Positions 32,936-47,149 of a stretch of DNA of 64,000 bases are shown piece by piece. This DNA is from Adiantum capillus-veneris (lineage: Eukaryota > Streptophyta > Polypodiopsida > Polypodiales > Pteridaceae). The number at the start of each line of letters is the position of its first letter. Position 1 is the first letter of the stretch. The notes under the pieces are model-generated. The model saw nothing but the letters and a program-made list of their open reading frames with translations. It was not told the origin of the DNA and made no database searches. The position numbers were made by a program, and so were the translations under genes. Where the stretch lies: contig CM043950.1 in assembly GCA_014529385.2 (NCBI GenBank), forward strand, positions 64,124,935-64,188,934, given 5' to 3'.

Positions 32936-34034
32936 GGATGAAGAAAGGTCAAATGAGCATATGGAAGGTGCTAGTGTACAAGCAGAGGGGCTTATGGAGG
33001 AGACAATGAAAGAGCCAAGTAAGCCAGTGGAGGAGCCAAAAGAGCCCATGGATGAAACCCTGGATGAGGAAAGCAGGCCTACGGATGAGCAAAAGGATAT
33101 GGATGAGGCAAGGATGGATGAGGAAACCAGGCTTATGGATGAGCAAAGTGATATGGATGAGGAAAGCAGGCATACGGATGAGCACAAGGATATGGATGAT
33201 GCAAGCCGGCCAACAGAGGCAGAGGAAAAGACCTTGGAGGAGACCCTGAATGAGGCAGAAAGAGCCATGGGGGAGACCCTTGACGAAGAGGAGAATGATG
33301 ACTATGACGATGAAGCTAAAGCGGAGGATAGCAACAACGACAACAACACTATAAAGACCCAGTATGGACCCTTGCTACTTGTAGATACGGTTGTTCCGGT
33401 AATGTCTATTCAAGTATGGAAAAATATGTTCAGCTTCTAACTACTTATATGTACTTGTCAACTTTTACAGAGGTTGATTATCTTGGACATCAATGGATTG
33501 CTGCTGATACCCGTGCCTTTGGGTATAGCAGACCCCTTCGAGGATTTGCAAACATTTTGGATGGGAACTTGTCGAGTCGTGGTTCCTCCAGGAACCAAAG
33601 AATTTATTCATTTTCTTCTTCTGCGCTCCAGAGTTGCCGTATGGTCTTCAATGCAAAGGCAAAACTTGTCGCCACTAGTTACAATAGTTTGCGGTGTATG
33701 CGGCGCTCACACGTCAGATTTTGCCTTTTTGTATGATCAAAGAAAATGTGTTACTGTCGAGGGACACTACCACCCTAAAAAACCACATTTACCTCTTTTG
33801 TACAAACCGTTTAGCCAAATCGATGTACCCTTTGATGCAAATAATACACTACTGATTGATGATACTCCTGAAAAGGGAGAACTAAATCCACCAGGAACAA
33901 CTATCTCACCACCCTCTTTCGAGGGGCATTCCTTTGATTTTTACCTTGAAGACATTTTGATTCCATACTTAAAGAAATTGTATCTCAGTCCATTGTTCAC
34001 GGACGAGTTTGTACTTTCTAATGAATTAAGATGA
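32883..34034 (+). pseudogene. G3c: acidic repeat linker and FCP1/NIF-type HAD domain
   Basis: The first part (to about 33400) is extremely acidic, with Met-Asp-Glu repeats such as MDEESRHTDEHKDMD encoded by a degenerate minisatellite at 33045-33200. After VDTVVP a donor GTAATG and the acceptor TTTTACAG at 33470 flank a short intron. The last exon carries LIILDINGLL, VVPPGTKEFIHFL, VAVWSSM and NTLLIDDTPEKGELNPP. These are the HAD blocks of FCP1/NIF-like proteins in the plant variety with an Asn/Gly motif rather than DxDxT. Phosphatase activity is doubtful because the second Asp of the catalytic pair is Asn. The exon itself has no stop from 33474 to 34034. The whole lies directly after G3b on the same strand and may be its C-terminal half. 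Confidence 0.75.
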
Positions 34035-34064
34035 CTCTTCTATCAGGTCTTTGTCTTGCCTAAC

Positions 34065-34066
<2 letters not shown>

Positions 34067-34113
<47 letters not shown>
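34067..34113. repeat. (GA)n microsatellite
   Basis: A pure GA array sits just past the end of G3. Confidence 0.97.
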
Positions 34114-34116
<3 letters not shown>

Positions 34117-34261
34117 GGCAATTGCTAAAGAAATGTATTTCAAGAACACTTATATTCACAGAGCACAATTGACAAATGAGCTAAAAAAACTTCATGTATT
34201 GAAAGTCATTCGTATACACTTGGGTTCACAAGAATCTCTGTTACATTGACACTATTTCAAC

Positions 34262-35105
34262 CTAACCATCCAACTCTTTGCACAAAATATCTTTTTCCCT
34301 ATGCCGCATCAGCTTACGGCCAGCTAGGAAAAAGGAAAAATCTGAAAGGTCCCTGTCCATTGACTCTTCAATTATGTCGTGCCGCAACTGTAGAAGACTG
34401 CATAGCTCCCTTATTGTAACCACCAACATTAGGCCTTGCTCTTTATCAATCACTTCCACATCCACAGCAGGATTATCTTCCAAACCTGCAGAAAACTGGT
34501 CCATAGGAATGTACTTACCTCTGAGCATTTGTGATCGCATATACCAAAAGGAGACTAACAGTGATTGGCTTGCAATCATGTACTTGACAACTAGAGTGTC
34601 AAGCACGACCTCGCACCGTATGCCAATCTCTTCCTTTACATACCATCCTCTGTCAAGAATTTTGTCACAGGATGACTGCTGAAATGACTTGCACATGAAC
34701 ATAGTTTTCGTAACACGTATATTGTAGTTATGAAACAACTCTATGAACAGTGCAACAGGACAAACGTTTGCAATTCTAACCAGTTTGGTGGGAATAGAGC
34801 TACGTAGAGACCTCTGTATATCCTTGTAGATCTTACTTTGCATTGCCTCCACCATTGTTTCCTCAGGAACTGGCTAGTCCACAGTGTTCCAGTCGGTTGG
34901 TAGAGGCACTTTCACCAACATGCCATTCTTATTCTCTGGGCTGAGTTGGTAGAAGTGGTCATAGAAAAACATTCCTTCATCAGCCAGGCTTTTGTTGCTT
35001 CTCCCTGAATACTGTAGAGAACCAATGTGGGCATGAACAACAAGGAAGAGGCCTATTATGCACTCCACAGGCTCCCATTGCTCATAAGAAGAGGGATAAA
35101 CATCT
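34262..35105 (-). pseudogene. G4: hypothetical protein, 3' exon(s)
   Basis: The minus-strand coding sequence begins after a TTTATTGCAG acceptor at about 35105, reads through a TAG at 34874-34876 (Gln fits), and ends at 34262: about 280 codons. Features are an aromatic N-terminal part (FFYDHFYQLSPENKNGM), then PTKLVRIANVCPVALFIELF and an Arg/Lys-rich C-terminus. I do not recognise a family. It faces G3 tail to tail across about 230 bp. Upstream exons are not evident. Confidence 0.4.
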
Positions 35106-35270
35106 GCAATAAACTAAGAGTATCAATAAGTCAAAATGACAAATCTAATGTAGTTGAGAGGTGAAGAATGGAGCCATTGCTCATAAGAAGAGGGATAAAC
35201 GTTGCAAAATATATAAGAAAAGTTATAATGAGAGTATGAATAAGTGAAATGACCAATCAAATGCAGTTCT
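35075..35270. repeat. Imperfect tandem duplication, about 99-bp period
   Basis: CCATTGCTCATAAGAAGAGG occurs at 35075 and again at 35174. Both are followed by related AT-rich sequence (AGAGTATCAATAAGT versus AGAGTATGAATAAGT). Confidence 0.8.
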
Positions 35271-35275
35271 GATGT

Positions 35276-36240
35276 CAAGAATACTTACAATTGCAATGTG
35301 GTTGATGTATATCTGACAACATTTTCACCATTTGCTGAACAAGAACTTTACTGATCTTTTGCTGATTTCAACTTTGAAATCCAACACTCTGGCCTTCCAT
35401 GCTGAGCGGTAAACATTGATAGCACTAGACCTCTTGGGTCTTCTTGGTTGCATGAGGACCCATGAACCTTTGTTTATCCTTTGTCCAATCCATTGGTTCT
35501 ATACACTTATTGAAGTTGATATTGTAATTGAGGATATGCTACTACTTGGCCTTCTAGGCAAAGTGCAGGTGTTGGTAGTTGGTGTGAGAGACCATAAACA
35601 CCTAGAGCTTCTTGGGCGAGAAGACGTGGAAGCCATAGCTTTGAGAGAAAAGATTTAGTGTTGGGAGATTCACTTTGAAAGCATTCTAATGGAGGGAAAG
35701 TGTTTTAGAATTCCAATATCTTGTGCCGGCTTAATGGTCACCCTCCAGTACGTTAATGACCATAAGAGAATATCAGCAGTGGAACCACACACGCACCTAA
35801 TAGCTCGGTAAAAGCAAAGAAGTTACGATGCCACAATCCTAGATTCGTGAAAGTTTTTAGGGTATTTTCCTACGCGCGCTCTATTTTTCTCTCTCCTTCA
35901 TATGGCCCTCCAAATGACCTCCAAAATTTCCTAATGTGACAAACAAATGGAGTGGGATACCTTGGCCTATACCTTGTCCTTTACCTATAACTTTGTTGTT
36001 ATTGAAGGACTGTTCAAAGTTATTTGGGCCTTGTGGAGTTGATTCTTCACCGAGGTTATTTTCTTTGATAAGTAATATGGACACAAGATATATAAAACTT
36101 GGAATGTGTTCTTGAGTATGAATAGAGGACTTTAATTGCTTCTTCTGCTCCTTTTTCATTCCACTCATAATTCATTAGTCACAACCAGAATCTCATACCA
36201 TGCAAAGAGATTAAGAGGAGAAAGATTGAGCTCTTGCAAG
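35276..36240. other. No recognisable gene
   Basis: AT-rich sequence without a convincing coding frame, LTR or long inverted repeat. Short frames here have no recognisable motif. Confidence 0.6.
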
Positions 36241-36245
36241 GACAT

Positions 36246-36287
36246 GTGTGTGTGTGTGTGTGTGTGTGTGCACGTGCGCCCACACAC

Positions 36288-36366
<79 letters not shown>
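36246..36366. repeat. (GT)n and (CA)n arrays, inverted pair
   Basis: GT units at 36246-36270 are followed by CA units from about 36281 to 36366. The two can pair as a long hairpin. Confidence 0.97.
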
Positions 36367-36367
<1 letters not shown>

Positions 36368-36513
36368 CTACATGTTTACAAGTAAACAAATTCATGAGTG
36401 TTACTCATGCCATTTGACCGAAACTTGTGCACACACAGTGTAGACACTTTTATGCCATGTAACACTCTCACTTAATATCACTAAATGGACTTCTCCTTAG
36501 GGATGGGGGAAGA

Positions 36514-36627
<114 letters not shown>

Positions 36628-37176
36628 CTATCATTAAAATCTCATGTAGGTAGCCTAAGCTTTTCCTCTCCTCACTTTTGATGACAACATCTAGTGGCTC
36701 ATGGGCTGTCTTTACATATACCCACAAATGGGTAGAAACATCAAGTTTAATACCTGGTACTAAACCCTAGCTTCATTTGGTCCTACTTACAGAAATGACT
36801 TGACACCATCTTGCATATATATGAGCAAGCACAAACCACATATACTTGCTCGCAATCAAACACATGCTTAGGAACGAATACCCACTTATACGGTTGTTGA
36901 GTCACCAAGTTCATGAGGCCATCTTATCTTCCCTTTGCATGGGAAACATTAAATGGTTCATGTTCAACCCACTCACCTTTTACATTATCAAATTTTCTAG
37001 CAACAACTCTGGTATATTATCTCATCTATTCAGTTGCATCCTCATATGTTGAGAGATTTCCCTCCCTTTATCATCGCTTTCTCACTAGTCTGCCCATTGA
37101 CCACATGTCGCTCACCAGGCTTCCCATCATCCTCAAGTTGTGGTAGATCGCTCTCTCTCTACTACTACTACTACTA

Positions 37177-38640
<1,464 letters not shown>

Positions 38641-38644
38641 AGTA

Positions 38645-38828
38645 GAATTTTTAGATCTCACTCACAATGAGCTAAACTAAATCTACCATCACATACTTCC
38701 GAAAACCCTCAAATAATGAAATTTTTTGACACTAAAGAATTTTTAGATCTCACACACAGTGAGCTAAACTAAATCTACCATCACATACTTCCGAAAACCC
38801 TCAAATAATGAAATTTTTTAACACTAAA
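38645..38828. repeat. Tandem duplication, 92-bp unit
   Basis: Two copies of a unit beginning GAATTTTTAGATCTCAC (38645 and 38737) are nearly identical over their length, including CATCACATACTTCCGAAAAC. Confidence 0.92.
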
Positions 38829-39620
38829 CCATAAGAACACATAAACTTCTTCCATGATCACACATGGGGCAAGACTTGTTGGGATGTTGAACAAACTTGA
38901 ATGCATGGATAAGAGGGACATGGATGACAAATGTCGAGTTTGTCCTATACCTGCATTCCATGTTTAAACACAAATATTAATTTTTTTTTGGTTTGCATGA
39001 TGGCTACAGGTAAGAATTCCGACTTCTTTATCTTTGCATTCAAAAGTTGTTCAACCCAACTAAGCAAGAAACTTTTACTGCTGCTACTTATTAATTGTTT
39101 CTTCTTAGATGTAATTAAAACATCAAAATTCTATTCCAAACATACATATATTCAATGGAAAAAATGTATGTACTCATTTTTATTTACCTTTGCCAATTCT
39201 CTTTTTGAATCATATGGTTCAAGTTGTAAATAAGATATATAGATTAATACTCCAACACACACAAATAGGCACAATGACATAAATCAATTTAGGACCAAGA
39301 GATTAACAAAGCTATATAAATATTAGAAATTTAGGATTTTGACCTAGAATTCTAACAGGGATACATACACACAATCAAAATATCCCCGGATTGACTGGTT
39401 TAAGGGTTGTATGTACTACCACTTACTCCTTTTCCTTTCCTTTTCTCAGGTATCTCACCACTACAAATACACTACCTGAATGCAGATCCTTAATACCTCA
39501 AAAAAACTAGAAGCTATCAATGAAAAACTTAGAATGGCTTGTGCCAAAATTTACAAACATAAACCTAGACTGTCTTTGATTTACTGTCTTTGATTTACCC
39601 ATGTAAATAGATACATACCC
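38829..39620. other. No recognisable gene
   Basis: AT-rich, no convincing coding frame. Confidence 0.5.
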
Positions 39621-39624
39621 TTTC

Positions 39625-41279
39625 TTGCTAGGACTGCCAAAAAAATTTATACTACTGGTTGTATATCCGGCTTTGTCTCTAATTTATGTTGATCTCCTTG
39701 TTTTCAGAATGACTCTTTTGCCCTCGAGATGGAATTCCCTGCTGAGCTCACTTCTTCTAAAGCAAGTGTCTATGTCCTACGTTGCATTGAGGATACAACA
39801 ACTTCTAAACATATTGTTGGGTCTACAAATGTAGAATGTTATTCTCATGGTTCCTTATTGCACTTCTTTATTTCAATGATTGGATCAAGCTCTTAGATAC
39901 TCTTGTGAAAAAAAAAGGACTTAAACTCTTAGACGAGGAATTAAAGAAACTTCCTCTTCTTCAAAAAATTCACACACAGTCACTAGCTACCTTTTCCTCC
40001 TTAGGTGCAGAGTTAATCAATTTTCTTAAAAAGCTATGTGGACCTAACCCAGCCTTCATTACTACACCGAAATCTCCATTTGTCAATGTGTCAAGCAACA
40101 AGAAATTAATAATTTCCAACAGGATTTATGCTCTCTTAGTGAGTCTACACTTTTGGAAACGGTTCCTAAAGTCTTTCCTTTTCTTCCTCCAAAACAAGTT
40201 GAGGTAGAAGGGGCAAGCATGGACGATCAAATTTGGACCCTCCCCAACGAAGGTTTTTTGGCACTTATCTCACTTGAATCTTAGATTTTTTTAGCCAACT
40301 TACCTACTGCCTGCATGGATGAGTATCGGGTTCATATTCTTAAAGGAACTCAATTATTTGACAAAGGAGAGTTAATCAATGCTGCCTTTTCCATGAATTT
40401 TTTGGATCCTGGCAAGTGCTCCACTTATACTGGGATTTATGGACGCACAAAAGGTATTATGGCCTTCTCTAAGCCAAATGTAGACTACTACTTAAATTCT
40501 ATTTGGAATATTTACACGCCTTGACAATAAAGCTACATGCGAGTCAAGTATCATTTGTTTTGATCATGTTGTCTACATCCTTAATCACCTAGAAATATTA
40601 TTTCTTGAAAAAGCTGTAGAGTTTCACTTATCATTAATTGGTTCTTGTCTTGGCAGACAAGCTCGTAACCTGGTTCAAGCACAGATTACACTCATTCACT
40701 TTTGCAACATGATGATTGAAGTTCTTAAGGAGCTTAAAGAGGATGAGCTTGGAACTTTCCGGACATCCTATGGCAATTACAAAGGAACAAAGACCTTTCT
40801 TAGTCTGCTTAAACCCAATACGGAGGAAGAATCTACCCATCCCTAAAAAGACCTATTTCTTTGACTAAAACTCCTAATTTGCTTACTTCTTTTTTGACTC
40901 CCTCTATTACTTCTAGTTCTAACTTTGGTAGAGGAAAAACTAAACTTATACCAATAGAGAGAGAGCCCAAAATCTTCCCTTCTTGATATGTGATTGTAAT
41001 ATTTTTAAGCAGTTATCAACCTGGCGGGCATGAAGATTTTGAATAGTAAGAAGGAGGACCAGAACCATATTTTTGTGCATTGTCTTTTTGTGAACAAAAT
41101 TCTCAAATTGTACCCACCTAAATCCATCTTTATGAAAATCTTTCATCAAAATTTTGGTAATACTTCCCTACTTAATTCTGTTATGTTTGGCTGGAAGTAC
41201 ACATATCCACTAAAAAATTAGCTCTACGATAGTGACCTTTTAAGACTACACATCATATCTACTTGTAATTTCATTAATC
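39625..41279 (+). pseudogene. Possible upstream part of decayed retroelement
   Basis: Broken frames on the plus strand carry Lys/Leu-rich stretches (for example 39860-40200) and GTQLFDKGELINAAFSMNF near 40350. They lie directly upstream of the RT fragments at 41280-44170 and on the same strand. I cannot name a domain, and stops are frequent. Confidence 0.3.
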
Positions 41280-44170
41280 ATATTGCGTTTACATCTCAAC
41301 ATGATGAATTTGGATCACACATTTGTACTTCAAACCTAAACATTTGTGAGGATCACAAGATTCGTGCTTTACTTAACAAAGGATTAAATCATATTCCCCT
41401 TCCTCCACTTAACTCTCACTTAGCTTTTGCTACCCTTCTTAACTGTTTAACCGAATTGGTTAATAAACTCCAACTAGAGTCAAAGGTGATCTACACCCTC
41501 TCTCAACTACTTTTCCACACCTTTTAACACTAGGTTGGTAACCTAACAGGACATAAAAGTGTCCTTTCAGGGTTTTGAAAAAAACCTCCAAAACCATAGT
41601 AGATCCACTCATTTTGTAAAATCCTTTCATGAGGTTATAGTTCAAGGCCTACTACACATGGAAAAAATAAGAAACTTGTAAAATATCTCATCTTTTGGTC
41701 ACATGAAGCCTCCAAAGTTGATGGACCACTACATTTTCATCAAAACAGTCATTTCTTATGTTTTGTTGCATAAAAATAAGATTAGGGATTTTTGTAGGAC
41801 TTGAGATAAATTCCCTAGTTAACTTCAATGGGTTGGTGATCAGAACATATGAGTGCTTCTCACTCACTATTTTTTGTTTTTCCAAAAGAAATAGGTACAA
41901 AAAAGTTGAATTTTTACCAATCTGCAAACCTATCATCAAAGTTTCTATAGCCACGCTCAATACAAATAGTATATGCATGTTTTCTTAGTTCCCTGTTGTC
42001 CTTTAGGTTCATAAGGATCCATGGAGCATGTCAAAAGAATAATACATCTCTTACCAAGGGGAATCCTGGGGACAAAGATGAAGTGCTAAATACAGCAAAC
42101 ATGAAAAAACTGGGTTCAACATTATGAGTTGTAGAATCCCATAGAAACTATTCAATATCTAGCCAAATTTGATCCTTATGACTAGATATGGTTACTACCT
42201 ACAAAATACATATAGTTGTCACAAGAAACTAGAAATATTGAAAAAGCTATACTTGATATACTAGAATGTTTCGTTTTCTTCTATAATTAAAAAAATCAAC
42301 CATCGTTGTGTACTATGAAAAATAGGGTATTAGGTGCCCCAAAACTCAGGGAATATTAGCTTTATGTTACAATATGCGACATAGAAAATCAAAACTGCAT
42401 TTGGATATCATGAAAGCCACCAAAAAAATCATAGAAGAGCTCAAATTGGCTAAAAAACAGGATTTGACAATTTTTGTAATTTGGCCATAACTTACAACTT
42501 AACATTTATTTATCCCTAGAAGCATCAAGACATGTTGAGGACTACTAAAGATAGTTCTCTAGCATTATAGACCTCACAAACATGAATTCTAGAGTGGTAT
42601 AGTTGCAAAAAGTTGAAAAAAGCCAAAAACAGGACACGTTTTTTCACACAGTTTAGGTTGTGAAATGTTGTGCAAGGAAAAGGTTAAAGATGGAATTGAT
42701 ATTCCAAAAAAATGTCAAGTTTTTTTCAGCTCATGAGACAACTTTCTAGATAGATAGAACCTCAAAATACATTTTGAAACTCTTGATATAATTCAAGGAA
42801 AATGGTCACTTAACAGGACATAAAAGTGTCCCATTACCAACCTAGCATTAAAAAAAAATAGTAAATCTGAACCAATAGTGGCTTAGTACTGACACTACTT
42901 GGTATACTCTTGATATACTCACAAAGATTAGAGATCTAGCATCTAAATTCTTTATTGTGGGACTAGACACGGCTGGAAATGTAGCTAAAATGACATGTTA
43001 AGAGCTTGTGCACTTGGCAACACTAGAAAGATTGAATGGTGACGAATTTTTCATTTCTTCTCTTAACCCAAATGATACTGGGAATCTACTAACAACACAA
43101 CTTCAAGAACTAGGTTACAATCTTGGTAGCAAAAAACTATATGTACTCTTTCCCACTTACAAAGCACACAAACATAAATTTCAATGGATCCTAGATGCCT
43201 CAAATGGAATTTATATAGAAATTACAGACTGCATGACTAAATGTCTTAATTTAGTCCTGACAAAACAAGTACACCACTGTGCAACTAAACAAAAACAACT
43301 CACGAGTTTCTTGGATCAATCACAATCCAATTTGGATAGTTAAGAATAGTACCAAGCTATTCTTAAACCTCCCAGAACAAATTACGCAAGTCTATACGGA
43401 AGACATTACATACACAATACTACAAAAATATTCCTATTTTTGGACCTAATGGTTTACTCTCCATTTTAGAAGAGTCGATTGATCTCGCCTTTAAAAATAG
43501 AGCAAAAAAAAGGTACTTTGTTATTTTTCTCATTAAGGAACCAACATGGGTTTAAAAATACACGCACATTGTTCCTTTTACTTTAACCAAATGGGATTAA
43601 TAATTCACCTCCATTGGCTTCTCAATAATAGCGTTATTCAACTTGGAGAAAAATGTTTTAAACGACAAAAAGGAATTCCTATAGGATTCTCCTGTTCACC
43701 AGTACTATGTAATCTTTACTTGGCTTACTTTGAATACAAATGATATATCAAACAATCAAATAACTTTGAAACACTTAAAAAAACTCACATTTTATACATA
43801 CTTCAAGATATATGGATGATATTCTTAGCTTAAACATTAGTTTTTTCAAAGAACAACTTATGAACATTTATCCCCTTGATGTGCTTAAAATAGAAGATCC
43901 TACTGACACAATTATTTCACTAAATGGAGAATCTTTTACAACTAGTACAACTTATCTGACGTTAAAAATTATGCTACTAGAACCATGTACATGAGTCTTT
44001 ACAAAATGATATAGTTGGAAACGAGATAAATTTCAATTTACCACCATTGAATTTGTCAAAGAAAAAAGTAATCGGCCTTAAAAAAATACGATTAATCCTT
44101 GCTTAGGAATTATCTACCTCATAATGTACTCCTCTAGTGACTCCTTCATAGCATTTGAAGAATCTATAAA
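41280..44170 (+). pseudogene. Decayed reverse transcriptase, possibly Penelope-like
   Basis: Plus-strand fragments in order are KIRALLNKGLNHIPLP (41360), KLYVLFPTYKAHKHKFQWIL (43120), VYTEDITYTI (43400, candidate motif A), FKRQKGIPIGFSCSPVLCNL (43650, motif B), WMDDILSLN (43810, motif C, YMDD type) and IYPLDVLKIED (43870). The 'GIP-G-SP' and 'DDILS...IYP' spacing resembles RTs of Penelope-like or related elements, not LTR or L1 types; I hold this loosely. Many stops and frame changes are present. A 1.3-kb inverted-repeat element (41528-42847) splits the N-terminal part. No GIY-YIG endonuclease is visible downstream to about 45000. Confidence 0.6.
41528..42847. mobile_element. TTAA-flanked terminal-inverted-repeat element, non-autonomous
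   Basis: The left end CACTAGGTTGGTAA and the right end (as reverse complement) TGCTAGGTTGGTAA share 12 bases in inverted order. TTAA lies at both borders (41524-41527 and 42848-42851). AACAGGACATAAAAGTGTCC occurs near both ends in direct orientation and is itself nearly palindromic. The interior (about 1.3 kb) shows no transposase. TTAA duplications are the mark of piggyBac-type elements, but a four-base AT-rich match can arise by chance here. Confidence 0.6.
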
Positions 44171-46970
44171 TTGATAAACAAGGTGGGTTTCTAAAACCTA
44201 AAATAATGAATACAATTATTCAATCTCTTAATAAAAGTGATTGGCATGTTGGCTTATCTCTTAATAAAAGTGATTGGCTTGGGACTAAAGCCAACACACG
44301 CGCGCACACACACACACACACAAGGAGTCACACAAGGAGCACTCTCCCCTTATCAAAGGGTGGATACCTTGCCCTATATGGTCTACAAAACATGGGTGAC
44401 AATCAGGATGGTTTCTCGATCCTCTAGGGTCTGCGACACTTGGATGGTAATCGTCGAAATAGTACATGAAGAAGCTCTTTTCACTTAGGGGGGTGCCCTT
44501 TCCCCTACGATCTTCAACATCTAGATGACAACATAGACATCTCCTCACCAGGTTTGGTCTATTATGCAATAACTTTGGGTTAGGCTATATGGATGAAATG
44601 ACTTCACTGCAAGAAAAAGTTTTATTAGAATATTGCGGTGAGTATATTTTTGGATATGCTTGAAGAGAGGGCGTACTTACATGTGTGGCATACCATATTC
44701 TGCAATAGGTGTCATATTCTCCGCATCAACATGTTGTATTCTAAATACCTATTTGTCGTACATCATCATATAGAATGATGCTTGTGAAAATTGAAAATGG
44801 GATATTTGAATGCTATACGCAAAAAGCTGGGTATGGATAGAATAGAAGTAGCAACCCATGCTAGGATCTAAAATCATATTCATAGGGATTTGAAACCTCT
44901 ACCAGTGGTGTTTTGAATATTGCTTGATATATAACAAGTCAGTGTGGACTATTTTCACATATAGTTTAATAGATGGGTTAACTTCATCAGTTCATTGGTA
45001 ATCCAATGAAATGTTGTTTTTGGCACTACTTTAAATGATCATGGAATAGAGGTATGGTTGATCATCCACATGCAATGTATAGGTATTACCCATAGACTCA
45101 CCCAAATGCATTTCATTGGAAGAAGAGACAAATAAATACCCATATCAGATAGATGTTCTTACACATATACACACACCACACACTAAAAGAGGTTACCTAC
45201 ACATATCAACGTTGGTGCTATTTTTGCAAATACTTTTAAAGAATTATTTTATTTGTTTCTATATACATAACCATATGCAGGCTGGATAATGATGTGGCTT
45301 GAGCCCTTGTCCACTCATAGCTTGATGCTTGCATCTTTATATTCTCTTGAGAGCACGATGGTTCTTTTGGCTATTGATATTTGGGGACAAGAAATTATTA
45401 CATTTGGTTTATATAGTCTGGAATTTTATTTCCTAAACTTGTAGTTGTGGAGCCAGAGTTGGATATGAAATCTACATGTGCAAATTAAAGGAAAAATATG
45501 TGTATAGATTGGGAGATCCTAATTTGAATGGTTTGGAATAGTGCATGAGCTTGCTCTTATTGTGTGAGACATTGTGTGGGATAATATGACTCGAGGCATA
45601 TGCCTTGAGATGGATTTGGAAATTCATCATGATCTTATGACTTGGGACAAACAAGGTATGGACTACTGGATTTTGAGCTTTCTTTTAGTGGGAGCACATT
45701 GAGCTAGTTTTTGTCTCTAATAATAGCCTTAATCCTCAAACTAGGGGTCTCTTTTGAGATGGTCGCTATTGTTTTTTTGAAATATTATCCAGAATACAAA
45801 AAAAATACTGCTCAATTTATTTCAAATGAAAGTCTATGAGATTACTAATAAATTTACTTGATCTCTCCTTAGGTGTTAGTTTATTTGTAATTTTTGACAT
45901 CGATTACAAGGGGAAGGGGTCATTGACACCTGTCTTCCCAAGTAATGCCAGTACTAATGTGCTTATGTTTCTTGGATGGTGACAAGTAAGAGGTTCCTTC
46001 CTTGGAATTACGATGGCAACTACATGAGTAGTAGGAGATAAACCATCACTTGGGCTATATTTTTTTATTTACATATAGCCCTTGTAAAATCTTTGATAAT
46101 TATATATATTCACAAGTGATACAATTTGTGTCTAGATTTATAATCTCTATTTTGTCAACTGTATAGACTTATATCTATCATTTTCAAATCTACTTTTTGT
46201 CTGCTATAAAGACTTAATTTTGCATATCTTTATTTAGTCTCTAGTCCCATCGTATGGTCCAATAGTTTGTGAAATCAAACTATTGTTAGATAATCAATCT
46301 TAAACACACACATACTTGTCTTTAGCTAGCCTTTGGTCAGGCTAGTACCATACAATGGTCCTAGACTTGTTGTATATTTCTTTAATTGACCTACCCGATC
46401 CAATGGGATGGATTGGGGCCATGGCTCCTAATTTGGTCAAGGACATAGAGCATATAGTTTCTCATCATAGGCATGAATGTGTTCAAAGAATGTCTATTGT
46501 ATACTTCACATATTAACCTACGTAGTTCAAAAAGATAGATTTGATCCATTAGATCTAAATATTGGTGAGTAGCATCTATAACATCAGCTTTTTGAGATCA
46601 CTTATATGCATGTATAGTATTATACAATTATACAGATACCTATAATCAATTTTTATTATGGATGACCTCTAAAGATATCATATTAATATGTAGTGTTTTT
46701 CAAGAGATTGGACGTTTTCCATATAAAGGCAATGGAAACTATCTGCTTAAGCACATATCAATGTAACTATGGTGAACAAGGTAAGAGATTTTCTCTTACT
46801 CAGTACATGACATAGCATATTCAGTTTGATTGCTTTTTCTATGACTGATGAATGTATCTATTGGCCCCATGGGCACCACTATACCAAATGATAATCTTTT
46901 TACATATTATAAATAACTTTTAGAACACTATATTATTTCCTTAGACGGTTTCAATACTCATTCGTTCAAT
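44171..46970. other. No recognisable gene
   Basis: AT-rich with a short CA tract at 44303-44322. Near 44360-44540 a degenerate phrase (GGTCTAC/GGTCTGCGACACTTGGATGG, CATCTAGATGACAAC) recurs at roughly 75-80 bp, hinting at an old tandem repeat. No gene recognised. Confidence 0.5.
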
Positions 46971-47120
46971 TTGGGTTGGGGACAAGGTTCCACATGGTGG
47001 GCCCTACCTCCCACATGTGGACCTTATCCTAGGGTTGGGGGAGGGCCACACACACAGACACTTGTATACTGTTCATATGAAGAAAAACTCTCAAAAAAGA
47101 AAAAACAAAACACCCCCATT

Positions 47121-47143
47121 CCCCCCCCCCCCCCCCCCCCCCC
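47121..47143. repeat. Poly-C tract
   Basis: A run of about 23 C is followed by a T run. Its length is prone to sequencing error. Confidence 0.9.
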
Positions 47144-47149
47144 TTCCTT

